This document shows positions 1-8,212 of a stretch of DNA of 19,756 bases, piece by piece. Location: NCBI GenBank assembly GCA_007119345.1, contig SKPV01000014.1, positions 1 to 19,756 on the forward strand, read 5' to 3'. Positions within the stretch are counted from its first letter, which is position 1. Each line of letters opens with the position of its first letter. The translations under genes were made by a program, and so were the position numbers. The notes beneath the pieces are model-generated. The model was not told the origin of the DNA and ran no database searches. It was given only the letters and a program-made list of their open reading frames with translations. The DNA is from Halovivax sp. (lineage in GTDB: Archaea > Halobacteriota > Halobacteria > Halobacteriales > Natrialbaceae).

Positions 1-363
1 CCCCGGGCGATGCTGACCCGGATGGCCCGCGGCGAGACGCCCTACGAGCTCGACGACGGCGACAAGGTCGTCTTCTCCGCGCGCGTCATTCCGGAGCCGA
101 CCAACGAGGGCCAGCGCTACCAGGCCGAGAAGCTGCTGGGCATGCAGGGCGCGCGCGTCTACGACGACATCCACGTCTCCGGCCACCTGAACCAGGAGGG
201 CCACTACGAGATGCTCGATGCCCTCCAGCCCCAGCACGTCATCCCCGCCCACCAGAACCTGAAGGGCCTGTCGGGGTACGTCGACCTCGCCTCGGACGAG
301 GGCTACACGTTGGGTCGCGACGTCCACGTCTCGCGCAACGGCAACCTCATCCAGCTCGTCTGA
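1..363 (+). CDS. rnj: Ribonuclease J, C-terminal part (cut by window start)
   Basis: The frame is open from base 1, so the gene starts outside the window and only the last 120 residues are seen. Archaeal RNase J is a cytoplasmic metallo-beta-lactamase/beta-CASP nuclease that degrades RNA 5' to 3'. The visible part holds the end of the beta-CASP/MBL fold. The segment DIHVSGHLNQEGHYEMLDAL carries the HVSGH motif, whose His is a late metal-site residue, and the following HVIPAHQNLKG segment is the conserved C-terminal His region. The protein ends NGNLIQLV, an ending I recognise from haloarchaeal RNase J. The ATG at 10 is internal. Stop is TGA at 361-363. The catalytic HxHxDH motif lies upstream of the window and was not checked. 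The family assignment is firm; the exact subtype is slightly less so. Confidence 0.88.
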   Translation, partial: PRAMLTRMARGETPYELDDGDKVVFSARVIPEPTNEGQRYQAEKLLGMQGARVYDDIHVSGHLNQEGHYEMLDALQPQHVIPAHQNLKGLSGYVDLASDEGYTLGRDVHVSRNGNLIQLV

Positions 364-600
364 TCCGGGCATCTCCGGCCGGTCGCTCGCCGATCCCGCG
401 TCTCGCACGATGGCGCCGTGAGCCGTGCCCGCGGATCACCCGCGAACGGCGCGAAACGTACCGTCGGGCCCTCGGCGCGCGTTCCGGCGCGGCCGCGGGG
501 CTTCACACGACGGTACAGGACCCCGAATCCGCGAGTCGAGGACGTGGTGTCGGGAACCGGTCGAGCGGCCGGGACGCTGGTGCGCACTCACTCGAAATGT

Positions 601-711
601 GCCGGCGTTCGTGATCGGTCCCCGATATGCCGGCGTTCGTGATCGGTCCCCGATATGCCGGCGTTCGTGATCGGTCCCCAATAGTCCGACGTTCGTTGTC
701 GTTTCCCGCCG
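601..711. repeat. Tandem repeat array, 28-bp unit, about 4 copies
   Basis: Copies lie at 601-628, 629-656 and 657-684. The first two are identical. The third differs only near its 3' end (CCCCAATAG instead of CCCCGATAT). A degenerate fourth copy runs from about 684 to 711. Each unit begins GCCGGCGTTCGTGATCGGT. The unit length is not a multiple of three and no gene crosses the array. Confidence 0.9.
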
Positions 712-734
712 ATCGTTCCGGATGTATGCAGCGA

Positions 735-746
735 AACGTATTTACG
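735..746 (+). promoter_or_regulatory. Box A-like promoter element
   Basis: The AT-rich stretch CGTATTTACG, preceded by the purine-rich GCGAAA (BRE-like), stands out in GC-rich DNA. It would place a transcript start near 765-770, leaving about 155 nt of leader before the ATG at 926. Inferred from composition only. Confidence 0.3.
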
Positions 747-925
747 GGTCGGTTTTGAACGAACGGGGGACAGCGGCGCGGCCTCGTTGCCCTCTCCGGA
801 TGCACCCCGCCACGATCTTGGGCGTCGGACCCGTTCGACGCGCCGGAGCGCCTCGCGAACGGCCCGGGGCTCCTCTCCCGGTACGATCGCGAGCTTCCCT
901 CCCCGTCGCGCACGACCCCCTCCCG

Positions 926-1573
926 ATGAATCGAATGGACCCTGCCGCGGACGACGACGGTGGCGCCCTGCGCGACCTGCCGGACGAGCTCCCCGCCGGC
1001 TCGTCGATCCTCGTCGCGAAGCCCGCTCCGATGGACGACCGCACGCTGACGCTCCGCCTCTCGGACCGGTACGCCGACCCGGCGGACTGCCGGCTCGTCC
1101 TGACGACCGCCGTCGACGCGGAGCGAACGATCGACCAGCATCGGGCGGTGGTGGACGATTCCGCGTCGGGCCGGCTTGCCGTGGTCGACGCGAGCGGCGG
1201 GAACCGGCCCTCCGCGCCGTTCCAGGAGCACCCCACGGTTTCGCTGCCGAACCCCTCCGAACTGACTCGCATCGTGCTCGCCCTCCAGCAGCTCGAGTCG
1301 ACGCTGTCCAGAGACTGCGAGACGATCGACGTCGTCGTCCGGTCGCTCTCGCCGATGCTCGCGGAGACGCGGCTCGAACAGGTCACCCGCGTCGTCGAGC
1401 AACTCGTCGACCGACAGCGATCGACCGGCGGCGTCGCCGTCTTCGGAATCGAGTACACGCGACACGACGATCGGACGATGCGCCGGCTCGCCGGTCTGGT
1501 CGACGCCGTGGTGTGGGTCGAGGCGACGGGTGACGAGACGGATTTCGACGTCCAGTGGACGCGAGGTCGCTGA
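926..1573 (+). CDS. DUF7504-like protein (KaiC/RecA-like fold without P-loop)
   Basis: The protein is 215 aa, acidic and soluble, with no signal peptide or membrane segment. The N-terminal LPAGSSILVAKP stands where KaiC/RecA-like proteins carry a Walker A loop, but the GxxxxGK residues are missing. The middle segment, TIDVVVRSLSPMLAETRLEQ, and the later GGVAVFGIEYTRHDDRTM resemble the Walker B-like strand and C-terminal half of the haloarchaeal DUF7504 family, which are often found among signalling genes. Function is unknown; a non-ATP-binding regulatory role is inference. The open frame reaches back to 722, but the sequence before the ATG at 926 is Arg/Pro-rich and unlike the rest, so 926 (or the ATG at 935) is preferred. 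It converges with the MFS gene across 105 bp. Confidence 0.65.
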   Translation: MNRMDPAADDDGGALRDLPDELPAGSSILVAKPAPMDDRTLTLRLSDRYADPADCRLVLTTAVDAERTIDQHRAVVDDSASGRLAVVDASGGNRPSAPFQEHPTVSLPNPSELTRIVLALQQLESTLSRDCETIDVVVRSLSPMLAETRLEQVTRVVEQLVDRQRSTGGVAVFGIEYTRHDDRTMRRLAGLVDAVVWVEATGDETDFDVQWTRGR

Positions 1574-1678
1574 GCGGATACGGGCGGTCCGGAACCCGCC
1601 GGAACGATCGGCGTCGGTGGCTCCGGTCCGCGATCCGCGCTCGCCCGGCGTGGTCCGACGCCCGAACGCGAAGCCCGC

Positions 1679-3034
1679 TCACCAGGTCGTGAGCGCCCGC
1701 GAACCGTGAACGGTGACGAGGATCGCGAGGAACGTCGCCGCGCCGGTCAGCGCGAACGCGCCGCCGAGGGTGAAGACCGACGCCATGCTCACCTCGACCA
1801 TGAGCCAGCCGCCCAGCAGCGGGGCGACGACGCTGCCCGGCCGCCAGACGAGCTCGCGGATCCCGAAGCTCGAGGCGACGCCGCCCTCGCTGGTCCCCTC
1901 GTCGGCGAACAGCGCCATGCTCGCCGGCTCGCGAAAGCTGTCGGCGACGCCGAGAAGCCCCGAGAGCGCGACCAGCGGGAGGAACGCGGGCGAGACGTTC
2001 GACACGAGGACGAGCTGGCCCGGAACGGCCTCGACGGGCACCACGCCGGGAAGCGCGAGCCCGGCGATCGCGCCGGGGAGCGCGACGACGAGCTCCGACG
2101 GGAGATTCAACGCGGCGCCGATCGCCGGCGAGAGCGGGACGAACAGCGCGATCACGCCGTAGGCCGCCCCGCCGGCGAAGACGAACAGCGCGCGGCCGTA
2201 GACGTCAGAGAGCCGGCCGGTGAACGGCTGACAGCACATGTTGGTGAACTTCTCGACGGTGACCGTGAGCGCCACCGCGATCCCGCCGTAGGCCAGTCCG
2301 CCCTCCGCGGCGGCGACCCCGGCGAAGATCGGCACCCAGGTCCGCACGAGCGTCACCGAGAACGCGTACTGGAAGCGAAACGCGGAGATCGTGAGGATCC
2401 GGCTGTTGAGCGCGAGGCCCGCGAACGGGAATCCCTCGATCCGCGTCTCGTCGGGGCCGAGATAGCGGAACGCGATCAGCCACGCGACCAGCATGATGCA
2501 GACGATGACGGCGAATATCGGTCCGAAGCCGAAGGCGTCGTAGAGGCCGCCGGCGCTGAGCCCGCCGACGATCGACGCCGCGAAGCTCGCCGCGTTCGCC
2601 TTCCCGATGTGGTTTGCTCGCGTCCCAACCTCGGCGAGCTGGCCGACCAGCGAGAGCGTCATCAGGCCGGCACCGGTGACGGCGATCCCCTGGAGCGCGC
2701 GGATCGCGATGAACGATCCGCTGGAGTCGACGATCGGGAACGACGCGTAGACCGCGACCCCGATCGCCAGCACGACGAGCAGGACGGTCCGCTTGTCGAA
2801 CCGGTCGCCCGCCCACGCCAGCGGGACGACGGCCGCGGTCTGGGCGAGCGTGAACCCGGTCGTGTACATGCCGATGACCAGCCCGGCGCTCACCGAGATC
2901 CCCAGGATCGTCGTTCCCGACGGGTCGAGCTCGTTGATGTAGTAGGGAAGGAGCGTCACCAGCGTGATGAACCCGAACCCCTCGGAGAACCGGGTGAGGT
3001 AGAGCGCCCAGAACTGCAACCTGTCCTCGTTCAC
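1679..3034 (-). CDS. Major facilitator superfamily transporter
   Basis: A 451-aa integral membrane protein with about 12 hydrophobic helices, the usual MFS size. The loop after helix 2 carries the MFS motif A core (GDRFDKRTV), and the loop in the second half carries its repeat (GRLSDVYGRAL), which support two six-helix halves. The N-terminus, RLQFWALYLTRFSEGFGF, leads straight into helix 1. The substrate cannot be read from the sequence; secondary transport or drug/metabolite efflux is only family-level knowledge. The gene lies downstream of FttA on the same strand, 190 bp away, but has its own box A at 3062-3071, so it is probably transcribed separately. No truncation is seen. Confidence 0.9.
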   Translation of the reverse strand: MNEDRLQFWALYLTRFSEGFGFITLVTLLPYYINELDPSGTTILGISVSAGLVIGMYTTGFTLAQTAAVVPLAWAGDRFDKRTVLLVVLAIGVAVYASFPIVDSSGSFIAIRALQGIAVTGAGLMTLSLVGQLAEVGTRANHIGKANAASFAASIVGGLSAGGLYDAFGFGPIFAVIVCIMLVAWLIAFRYLGPDETRIEGFPFAGLALNSRILTISAFRFQYAFSVTLVRTWVPIFAGVAAAEGGLAYGGIAVALTVTVEKFTNMCCQPFTGRLSDVYGRALFVFAGGAAYGVIALFVPLSPAIGAALNLPSELVVALPGAIAGLALPGVVPVEAVPGQLVLVSNVSPAFLPLVALSGLLGVADSFREPASMALFADEGTSEGGVASSFGIRELVWRPGSVVAPLLGGWLMVEVSMASVFTLGGAFALTGAATFLAILVTVHGSRALTTW

Positions 3035-3061
3035 GGGTCGGACTTCGACGGAGCGACGAAA

Positions 3062-3071
3062 GGTATTTCGA
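3062..3071 (-). promoter_or_regulatory. Box A-like promoter of the MFS gene
   Basis: Read on the minus strand the element is TCGAAATACC. Its centre is about 32 bp upstream of the ATG at 3034, so transcription would begin within a few bases of the start codon (leaderless mRNA, common in haloarchaea). Based on composition and spacing. Confidence 0.4.
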
Positions 3072-3151
3072 ATCGAAAATTCCGGCTCGCGTCGACGCGT
3101 TTTTTCACCGGCGAATCCGGGTCACCCAGTGACCGAAGCGCTCCCCGGGAG

Positions 3152-3231
3152 CGCCTCCAAGCGCGGACGAGAGGGCCCCTCGGCACCGCCTCCAAGCGCG
3201 GACGAAAGGGCCCCTCGGCGCCGCCTACGAG
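3152..3231. repeat. Tandem repeat, 35-bp unit, 2 full copies plus part
   Basis: Copies at 3152-3186 and 3187-3221 differ at very few positions. Both contain CGCCTCCAAGCGCGGACGA followed by AGGGCCCCTCGG. A partial third copy (CGCCTACGAG) begins at 3222 and overlaps the stop codon of FttA (3225-3227). The array is therefore the immediate 3' flank of FttA on the minus strand. Confidence 0.85.
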
Positions 3232-5144
3232 AACCGGAACGTCTCGAGGTTCTTCGGCTGGTAGGTTCGCACGTCGAACTGCTGGTAGAGCGCCGAGGAG
3301 AGCTGGTCGGTGGCCGCCTCGTCGCCGTGGACGCAGAGGATCCGCTCCGGGCGAGGGTTCATCTCCTTCACGTACCGTTCCAGACCCGCCCGGTCGGCGT
3401 GGCCGGAGAAGCCGCTGACGGACTCGATGCGACACTCGAGGGTGACCCGGTCCGCCCGGTCGCGGCGGTCGTCCAGCGAGACCTCGGTTCGGCCGCTCTG
3501 GATCCGGCGGCCGAGCGTGCCCTCGGCCTGGTAGCCGACGAACAGCAGCGTGCTGTTCGGGTCCGGGCCGAGCAGCTCGAGCCAGGACATGATCGGTCCG
3601 CCGGTGACCATCCCCGACGTCGAGAGGATGATGCAGGGGTCGCCGCTGGCGATCCGCTCGCGCATCTCGTGGCCGCCGTCGACCTGGTCGAACTGCTCGG
3701 CCAGGAAGGGGTTCTCGTCCTCGTGGAGGATCCGCTGACGGAGGCCGTCGCGGAGGTACTCGGGGTAGGCCGTGTGGATCGCCGTCGCCTCGCGGATCAT
3801 CCCGTCGAGGTAGACCGGCATCGTCGGGATCTCGCCCTCGCGCATCGCCTCCTCCAGGACGAGCATCAGCTCCTGGGAGCGCCCCACCGCGAACGCCGGG
3901 ATGACGACCTTGCCGCCCGCGTCGTGGGTCTCTCGGATCAGCTCGGCGACGCGCGCCTCGCTCTCTGCGGTCTCGGTCTGGTGATCTCCGCGCCGGCCGT
4001 ACGTCGACTCCATGATCATCGACTCGGCCCTGGGGAAGTTGTTGACGGCCCCGTTGAACAGCCGGGTCGGCTCGTAGTGGATGTCGCCGGTGAAGACGAC
4101 GTTGTGAAAGCCGTTCCCGACGTGGAAGTGACAGACGGCGCTGCCGAGGATGTGGCCGGCGTTGTGCATCGTCAGCTTGACGTCCGGCGCGATGTCGGTG
4201 GTGCTGTCGTAATCGACGGTGATCGTGCGCTTGATCTCCTCGCGGACCTGCTCGCTCGAGTACGGCGGCGTGCGACCCTCCTTGGCGGCGACGTCGAGGT
4301 AGTCGAGTTGCAGCAGTCCCATCAGATCCCGCGTGGGCGCCGTAGTGTAGACCGGCCCGTCGTAGCCGTACTTGAACAGCAGCGGGAGCAGCGCGCTGTG
4401 ATCGAGGTGGGCGTGGGTCAACACGACGGCGTCGATCGACTGCGGGCCCGCGCCGAACGCTTCGGGCGCGTGGAGGTACGGGACCTCGCCCTCGGCGCCG
4501 GGTTTGTCCCCGCAGTCGATGAGGATCTTCGAGTTCGGCGTGTTCAGGAGGAAGCTCGCCCGGCCGACCTCCCGACAGCAGCCGAGCGTCGTGACGCGGA
4601 CCCAGTCGACTTCGTTCGGCGGCTCGCGGTGGATCCCCTCGCCGACGCGCTCTAAGAAGTCCCGGCGTTCGCCGCGCTCTTGACGCAGGAAGCTCCGGAC
4701 GTTGTCGACGGTCGACGATTCCATCGGCGGCGTCCGGATCACCTCGGGCGTCCAGCCGATCTCCTCGGTGATCTCCCGGAGGGTGCTCCCGCGCCGGCCG
4801 ATCACCAGGCCGGGCTTCTCCGCCTCGATGACGACCTCCCCGACCTCGGCGTAGAACTCCAGCTCGCGGATCTCCGCCTCGTCGGGGACGATCTCCTGGA
4901 TCGCCGCCCGCGCCTCGTCGGGACTCGACTGGGTCCCCGGCGCCGGCCGGATCGTGATCCGCTTTTTGAACGTTCGCGCGAGCGTGCCGATGATGTCGCC
5001 GTCTTTCGCGAACTCGCGGGGCGTCTCGGTGTAGACGACGAGGTCGGGCCCCTCGTACCTGACCTCGGAGACGTCCAGTTCCGGGGGCAGTTCGGCGTCG
5101 ACGCGGTCGTACAGGTCCGACGGAGATGCGGTGGTGTCGCTCAT
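3225..5144 (-). CDS. fttA: FttA/aCPSF1, KH-MBL-beta-CASP ribonuclease (transcription termination factor)
   Basis: The protein is 639 aa, the full length of the archaeal family. The family cleaves nascent RNA 3' ends and terminates transcription by RNA polymerase. The N-terminal 145 residues form the archaeal KH region, with GLVIGRRGST (residues 112-121) as the GxxG RNA-binding loop. The metallo-beta-lactamase domain follows. HAHLDH holds H244, H246, D248 and H249. Other metal ligands are H331 (NAGHILG), D354 (FTGD), H582 (SGFSGHAD) and H606 (CVHGD). The beta-CASP domain is inserted between them. The C-terminal PKNLETFRFS is also typical. All catalytic residues are present, so the enzyme should be active as a Zn-dependent dimer. 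It is divergent from the M20 peptidase gene and separated from it by 467 bp. Confidence 0.96.
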   Translation of the reverse strand: MSDTTASPSDLYDRVDAELPPELDVSEVRYEGPDLVVYTETPREFAKDGDIIGTLARTFKKRITIRPAPGTQSSPDEARAAIQEIVPDEAEIRELEFYAEVGEVVIEAEKPGLVIGRRGSTLREITEEIGWTPEVIRTPPMESSTVDNVRSFLRQERGERRDFLERVGEGIHREPPNEVDWVRVTTLGCCREVGRASFLLNTPNSKILIDCGDKPGAEGEVPYLHAPEAFGAGPQSIDAVVLTHAHLDHSALLPLLFKYGYDGPVYTTAPTRDLMGLLQLDYLDVAAKEGRTPPYSSEQVREEIKRTITVDYDSTTDIAPDVKLTMHNAGHILGSAVCHFHVGNGFHNVVFTGDIHYEPTRLFNGAVNNFPRAESMIMESTYGRRGDHQTETAESEARVAELIRETHDAGGKVVIPAFAVGRSQELMLVLEEAMREGEIPTMPVYLDGMIREATAIHTAYPEYLRDGLRQRILHEDENPFLAEQFDQVDGGHEMRERIASGDPCIILSTSGMVTGGPIMSWLELLGPDPNSTLLFVGYQAEGTLGRRIQSGRTEVSLDDRRDRADRVTLECRIESVSGFSGHADRAGLERYVKEMNPRPERILCVHGDEAATDQLSSALYQQFDVRTYQPKNLETFRFS

Positions 5145-5257
5145 AGATGAGTTCGATCGGCGCTCGTTCGACCGCGGGGACGGCGGCGGGCGAACGCGCC
5201 CGACTCGCGAAGCGGTCGATCGAACGCCGAACGTCGAAACGGCGGGTCCGGTGCCGT

Positions 5258-5273
5258 GAGCCCCGGCGGGCTC
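5258..5273. repeat. Short inverted repeat (hairpin) upstream of FttA
   Basis: Perfect 6-bp arms (GAGCCC and GGGCTC) flank a 4-base loop. It would lie in a long FttA leader if transcription starts near 5290. Hairpins of this size are common by chance in GC-rich DNA, so function is uncertain. Confidence 0.35.
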
Positions 5274-5317
5274 GCCCGTGAACGGCCCGAAACCCCGATA
5301 CCACCGTTTGGCCCATC

Positions 5318-5329
5318 GGATACAAAAGC
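5318..5329 (-). promoter_or_regulatory. Possible box A for FttA
   Basis: On the minus strand the sequence reads GCTTTTGTATCC, the most AT-rich spot in the divergent spacer. Distance to the FttA ATG is about 175 bp, which implies a long leader. Orientation cannot be settled from sequence. Confidence 0.25.
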
Positions 5330-5611
5330 CTTCTCACCCCGGCCGGCCCCGCGACGGTCCGACCCGACATTCCGCCGCCTCGACCCGAACGTCCCGAAGG
5401 TGCCCGGACGAGCCGTCCTCGGAGCGGTCGCGCCCGACCCCGAACGGCGATCGCGACCGTCGACCGAACCGGCGGCGATCGCTCGTCGGTCCGCACCGGA
5501 TCCGGACCGCCCCGCCCGCCGGCGTCGGGGACGACCGGCCGGGCGATCGAGCCGAACGCGACCGAACGGCTCGATCGAAACGCCGATGCGGACCGCGACG
5601 AATCCCACGGT

Positions 5612-7012
5612 ATGGAGGCCGCCATCGACCGGGCGATCGACGCGAACCTCGACGACTACCGCGAGGCGCTGTTCGAGCTCCTGAGACAGCCGAGCGTCAG
5701 CACGACCGGCGACGGGATGGACGCCGCACCCGACCTCGTCGTCGAAACGCTCTCCCGGTTCGGGTTCGAGACCGTGCGACGGATCGAGACGGATCGCTAT
5801 CCGGTCGTCTACGCCGAGCGGCTCGCGGACGACGCCGCGCCGACGATCCTCTTCTACGGCCACTACGACGTCCAGCCGCCGGGGGCCGAGACCGAGTGGG
5901 ACTCGCCGCCGTTCGAACCCACCGTCAGAGACGGCAGCATCTACGCCCGCGGCGCGGGCGACAACAAGGGCCAGTTCGCCGCCCACGCCTTCGCCGTCGA
6001 CGCCCTGCTCGAGGCGGACGCGTTCCCCGAGGTGACCGTCAAACTCGTCCTCGACGGCGGCGAGGAGAGCGGTAGCGCGGGCTTTCGGGACTACCTCGCG
6101 TCGAATCCCGCCGAACTCGCCGACGCGGACGTCGTCTACGTCGCTGACGGGCCGATGTTCGGCCCCGCGTCGGGCGGCGGGGGCCGGGGCGCCCGCGAGC
6201 GACGGCCCCTGATCGCCTACGGGAACAAGGGCGTCCTCTCGTTCCAGCTCGACCTTCGGACGGCGAACACCGACCTGCACTCCGGGAACTTCGGCGGGCC
6301 GGTCCCCGACGCCGCGACGGAACTCGTCGCGGTGCTGGCGTCGATGCGCGACGGCGACGAGATCACGATCGACGGCTTCCACGAGGGCATCGACGTGACC
6401 GCGGCCGACCGGGCGGCCGTCGAGGAGGTCCCCACCGACGAGGCGGCGATACGGGAGGAACTCGAGCTCACCCACCTGGCGTCCGAGCTGCCGTACTACG
6501 AACGATTGCTGCTGGGCCCGACGCTGACGATCAACGGCCTCTCGTCGGGCTACCGGGGCGACGGCATGAAGACGGTGCTTCCCTCGACGGCGACGGCCAA
6601 ACTCGACTGCCGACTGGTTCCCCACCAGGATCCCGACGACGTCTTCGAAACCGTCCGCGACCACGTCACGGCCCACCACCCCGACGTCGAGGTGACCAAA
6701 CAGGGGACGTTCCCGCCCCTGAAGACGCCCATCGACGCGCCGGTCGCGGACCCGATCGCCGCGGCGCTCGAGGCCGTCTGGGAGAGAGACCCGGTCGAGT
6801 TCCCGGTCCTCGGCGGCAGCCTCCCCGCCGCCTACTTCCGGGAGGTGCCCGCGCTCGCCGACGTTCCGGTGCTGATCGTCCCGTACGCCAACCCCGACCA
6901 GGGGAACCACTCGCCGAACGAGCACCTCGATCTCGAGTGCTTCGAGAACGGGATTCGGACGAGCGCGACCGTGATTCACGATCTGGGCGAGGCGGACGCG
7001 TTCGCCGAATAG
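5612..7012 (+). CDS. M20 family metallopeptidase (dipeptidase-like)
   Basis: The product is 466 aa, a normal length for M20/ArgE/DapE/CPG2 enzymes, which are cytoplasmic di-zinc hydrolases acting on dipeptides or N-acyl amino acids. Visible motifs in order are FYGHYDVQPPG with zinc ligand H84 and catalytic-support D86; ARGAGDNKGQ with bridging D117; DGGEESGS with catalytic base E151 and zinc ligand E152; and a late zinc-ligand His in GNHSPNEH near residue 435. The central part, LDLRTANTDLHSGNFGG, is the lid/dimerisation domain segment usual for carnosinase/CNDP-type M20 members. The exact substrate cannot be decided. The ATG at 5612 begins right at the conserved N-terminus. No signal peptide is present, and it is not obviously in an operon. 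Confidence 0.92.
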   Translation: MEAAIDRAIDANLDDYREALFELLRQPSVSTTGDGMDAAPDLVVETLSRFGFETVRRIETDRYPVVYAERLADDAAPTILFYGHYDVQPPGAETEWDSPPFEPTVRDGSIYARGAGDNKGQFAAHAFAVDALLEADAFPEVTVKLVLDGGEESGSAGFRDYLASNPAELADADVVYVADGPMFGPASGGGGRGARERRPLIAYGNKGVLSFQLDLRTANTDLHSGNFGGPVPDAATELVAVLASMRDGDEITIDGFHEGIDVTAADRAAVEEVPTDEAAIREELELTHLASELPYYERLLLGPTLTINGLSSGYRGDGMKTVLPSTATAKLDCRLVPHQDPDDVFETVRDHVTAHHPDVEVTKQGTFPPLKTPIDAPVADPIAAALEAVWERDPVEFPVLGGSLPAAYFREVPALADVPVLIVPYANPDQGNHSPNEHLDLECFENGIRTSATVIHDLGEADAFAE

Positions 7013-7079
7013 GTCGTCGTCGATCGGTGGTGACAGGAATCCGAACTGCGCCTGTGTGTCGGTCGCACACGACTTGCGC

Positions 7080-7090
7080 CCGGTTATCGT
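7080..7090 (+). promoter_or_regulatory. Box A-like promoter of the DUF3179 gene
   Basis: CCGGTTATCGT is centred about 27 bp upstream of the ATG at 7112. This spacing fits a leaderless transcript. The match to a haloarchaeal TATA box is modest. Confidence 0.35.
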
Positions 7091-7111
7091 GACGGCGTCC
7101 GTCCGATACGT

Positions 7112-8212
7112 ATGGACGACCGACGACGACGTACGGCCCTCTCCAGGCGATCCCTTCTCGGCTCGAGCGGCGCCGTCGGCCTCGTCGCCCTGGCGGGTTG
7201 TCTGGATCGATTCGGCGGCCCCGATCGCACGGCGAGCGCGGGGGACGCGTCGACCGGTGGACCGCCGACGGCCGATCGATCGCTCCCCGAGGAGTACGCG
7301 ACCGACGAACTCGAGGACGCGAGCCTCTCCGGGGGCCCGGGACAGGACGGCATCCCCTCCGTCGACGACCCGCAGTTCGCCTCGGCCGACGATCCGCCGT
7401 CGAACCTGGCGGACGGCGATCCGGTCTTCGGCGTCGAACTGAACGGCGAGTCGAAGGCCTACCCCCAGTACACCCTCGTGTGGCACGAGATCGTCAACGA
7501 CGTCGTCGGCGGCGAATCGGTCGCGGTGACGTACTGTCCGCTGACCGGGACGGCCCAGGGCTTCTACCGCGGCGACGTCGAGCTCGGCGTCTCCGGCCGA
7601 CTGATCAACAGCAACCTCGTCATGTACGATCGCGGGACGGAGACGTGGTGGCCCCAGATGCTCGCGTGGGGTGTCCGCGGTCCGCTCGAAGGCGCCTACC
7701 TCGAGGAGTTTCAGGTCACCTGGACGACGTGGGAGCGCTGGAGGGACGGGTTTCCGGAGACGGTCGTGCTCACGGAGGATACCGGGTACGTTCGGAACTA
7801 CGGAGACGATCCGTACGGGGCCTACAATCCGCCGGTCGGGTACTACGAGAACGAGGCGACGCTCTTCAGTCCGCTCGCGACCGACGATCGGTTCCCGCCG
7901 AAGGAGGTCGTCATCGGCGTCCGGAACGCCGACGGCGCGATGGCCGTCCCGAAAGCGACGCTCCGCGAGCGGGAGGTGATCGAGGGGACGATGAACGACG
8001 TTCGATACGTGACCGTCTACGACGACGCGCTCGATACGGGCTACGCGTATCGGAACCCCGACGACGAACCGGTCGAGTGCGACGACGGAGTCCTCACCGT
8101 CGCCGGCACCCGGTACGACCCGCAGTCGCTTCCGCTCGAGCGCGAAATCGGGTTCGACGCGATGTGGTTCGCCTGGTACGGGTACTATCCGTCCACGGCG
8201 GTCCACGAATGA
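7112..8212 (+). CDS. DUF3179 domain lipoprotein with Tat signal
   Basis: The protein is 366 aa. The N-terminus carries a twin-arginine motif (SRRSLLGS, residues 11-18), a hydrophobic stretch, and a lipobox LAGC ending at C30, so it is probably Tat-exported and lipid-anchored outside the cell. The rest matches DUF3179: GVELNGESKAYPQYTLVWHE, then NDVVGGESVAVTYCPLTGTA with the conserved YCPLTG Cys, then NLVMYDRGTETWWPQM. The biochemical role of DUF3179 is unknown to me. The conserved Cys and His suggest a redox or metal function, but this is inference. Its stop codon overlaps the start of the next gene (ATGA), so translation is probably coupled with the small membrane protein downstream. Confidence 0.92.
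   Translation: MDDRRRRTALSRRSLLGSSGAVGLVALAGCLDRFGGPDRTASAGDASTGGPPTADRSLPEEYATDELEDASLSGGPGQDGIPSVDDPQFASADDPPSNLADGDPVFGVELNGESKAYPQYTLVWHEIVNDVVGGESVAVTYCPLTGTAQGFYRGDVELGVSGRLINSNLVMYDRGTETWWPQMLAWGVRGPLEGAYLEEFQVTWTTWERWRDGFPETVVLTEDTGYVRNYGDDPYGAYNPPVGYYENEATLFSPLATDDRFPPKEVVIGVRNADGAMAVPKATLREREVIEGTMNDVRYVTVYDDALDTGYAYRNPDDEPVECDDGVLTVAGTRYDPQSLPLEREIGFDAMWFAWYGYYPSTAVHE

Larger units (their letters stand above)
364..925. other. Long intergenic region between RNase J and the DUF7504-like gene
   Basis: This 562-base stretch has no convincing gene. Open frames on both strands here translate to Arg/Pro-rich sequence without domain character. It holds a 28-bp tandem repeat array (601-711) and a box A-like promoter near 737-746. 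The first 230 bases show no other structure that I can support. Confidence 0.6.
5145..5611. other. Divergent intergenic region between FttA and the M20 peptidase gene
   Basis: 467 bases with no convincing gene. Open frames here give Arg/Pro-rich translations. It contains a GAGCCC-CGGC-GGGCTC hairpin (5258-5273) and an AT-rich CTTTTGTATCC element on the minus strand (about 5318-5329). The element could serve as an FttA box A with a leader of about 150 nt. I see no clear box A just upstream of the M20 start at 5612. Confidence 0.5.

Noticed and set aside
601..711. CRISPR array
   Set aside because: The repeats are directly adjacent with no spacers, and no cas gene is present. The same holds for the arrays at 3152, 9041 and 18061.
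1706..3418. Long plus-strand open frame (570 codons) opposite the MFS gene
   Set aside because: Its translation is Arg/Glu/Asp-rich without domains and it is the antisense shadow of the MFS gene, whose 12 helices and motifs are clear.
3031..5625. Minus-strand open frame of 864 codons overlapping FttA in another frame
   Set aside because: Arg/Pro-rich; FttA itself explains this DNA with all catalytic motifs intact.
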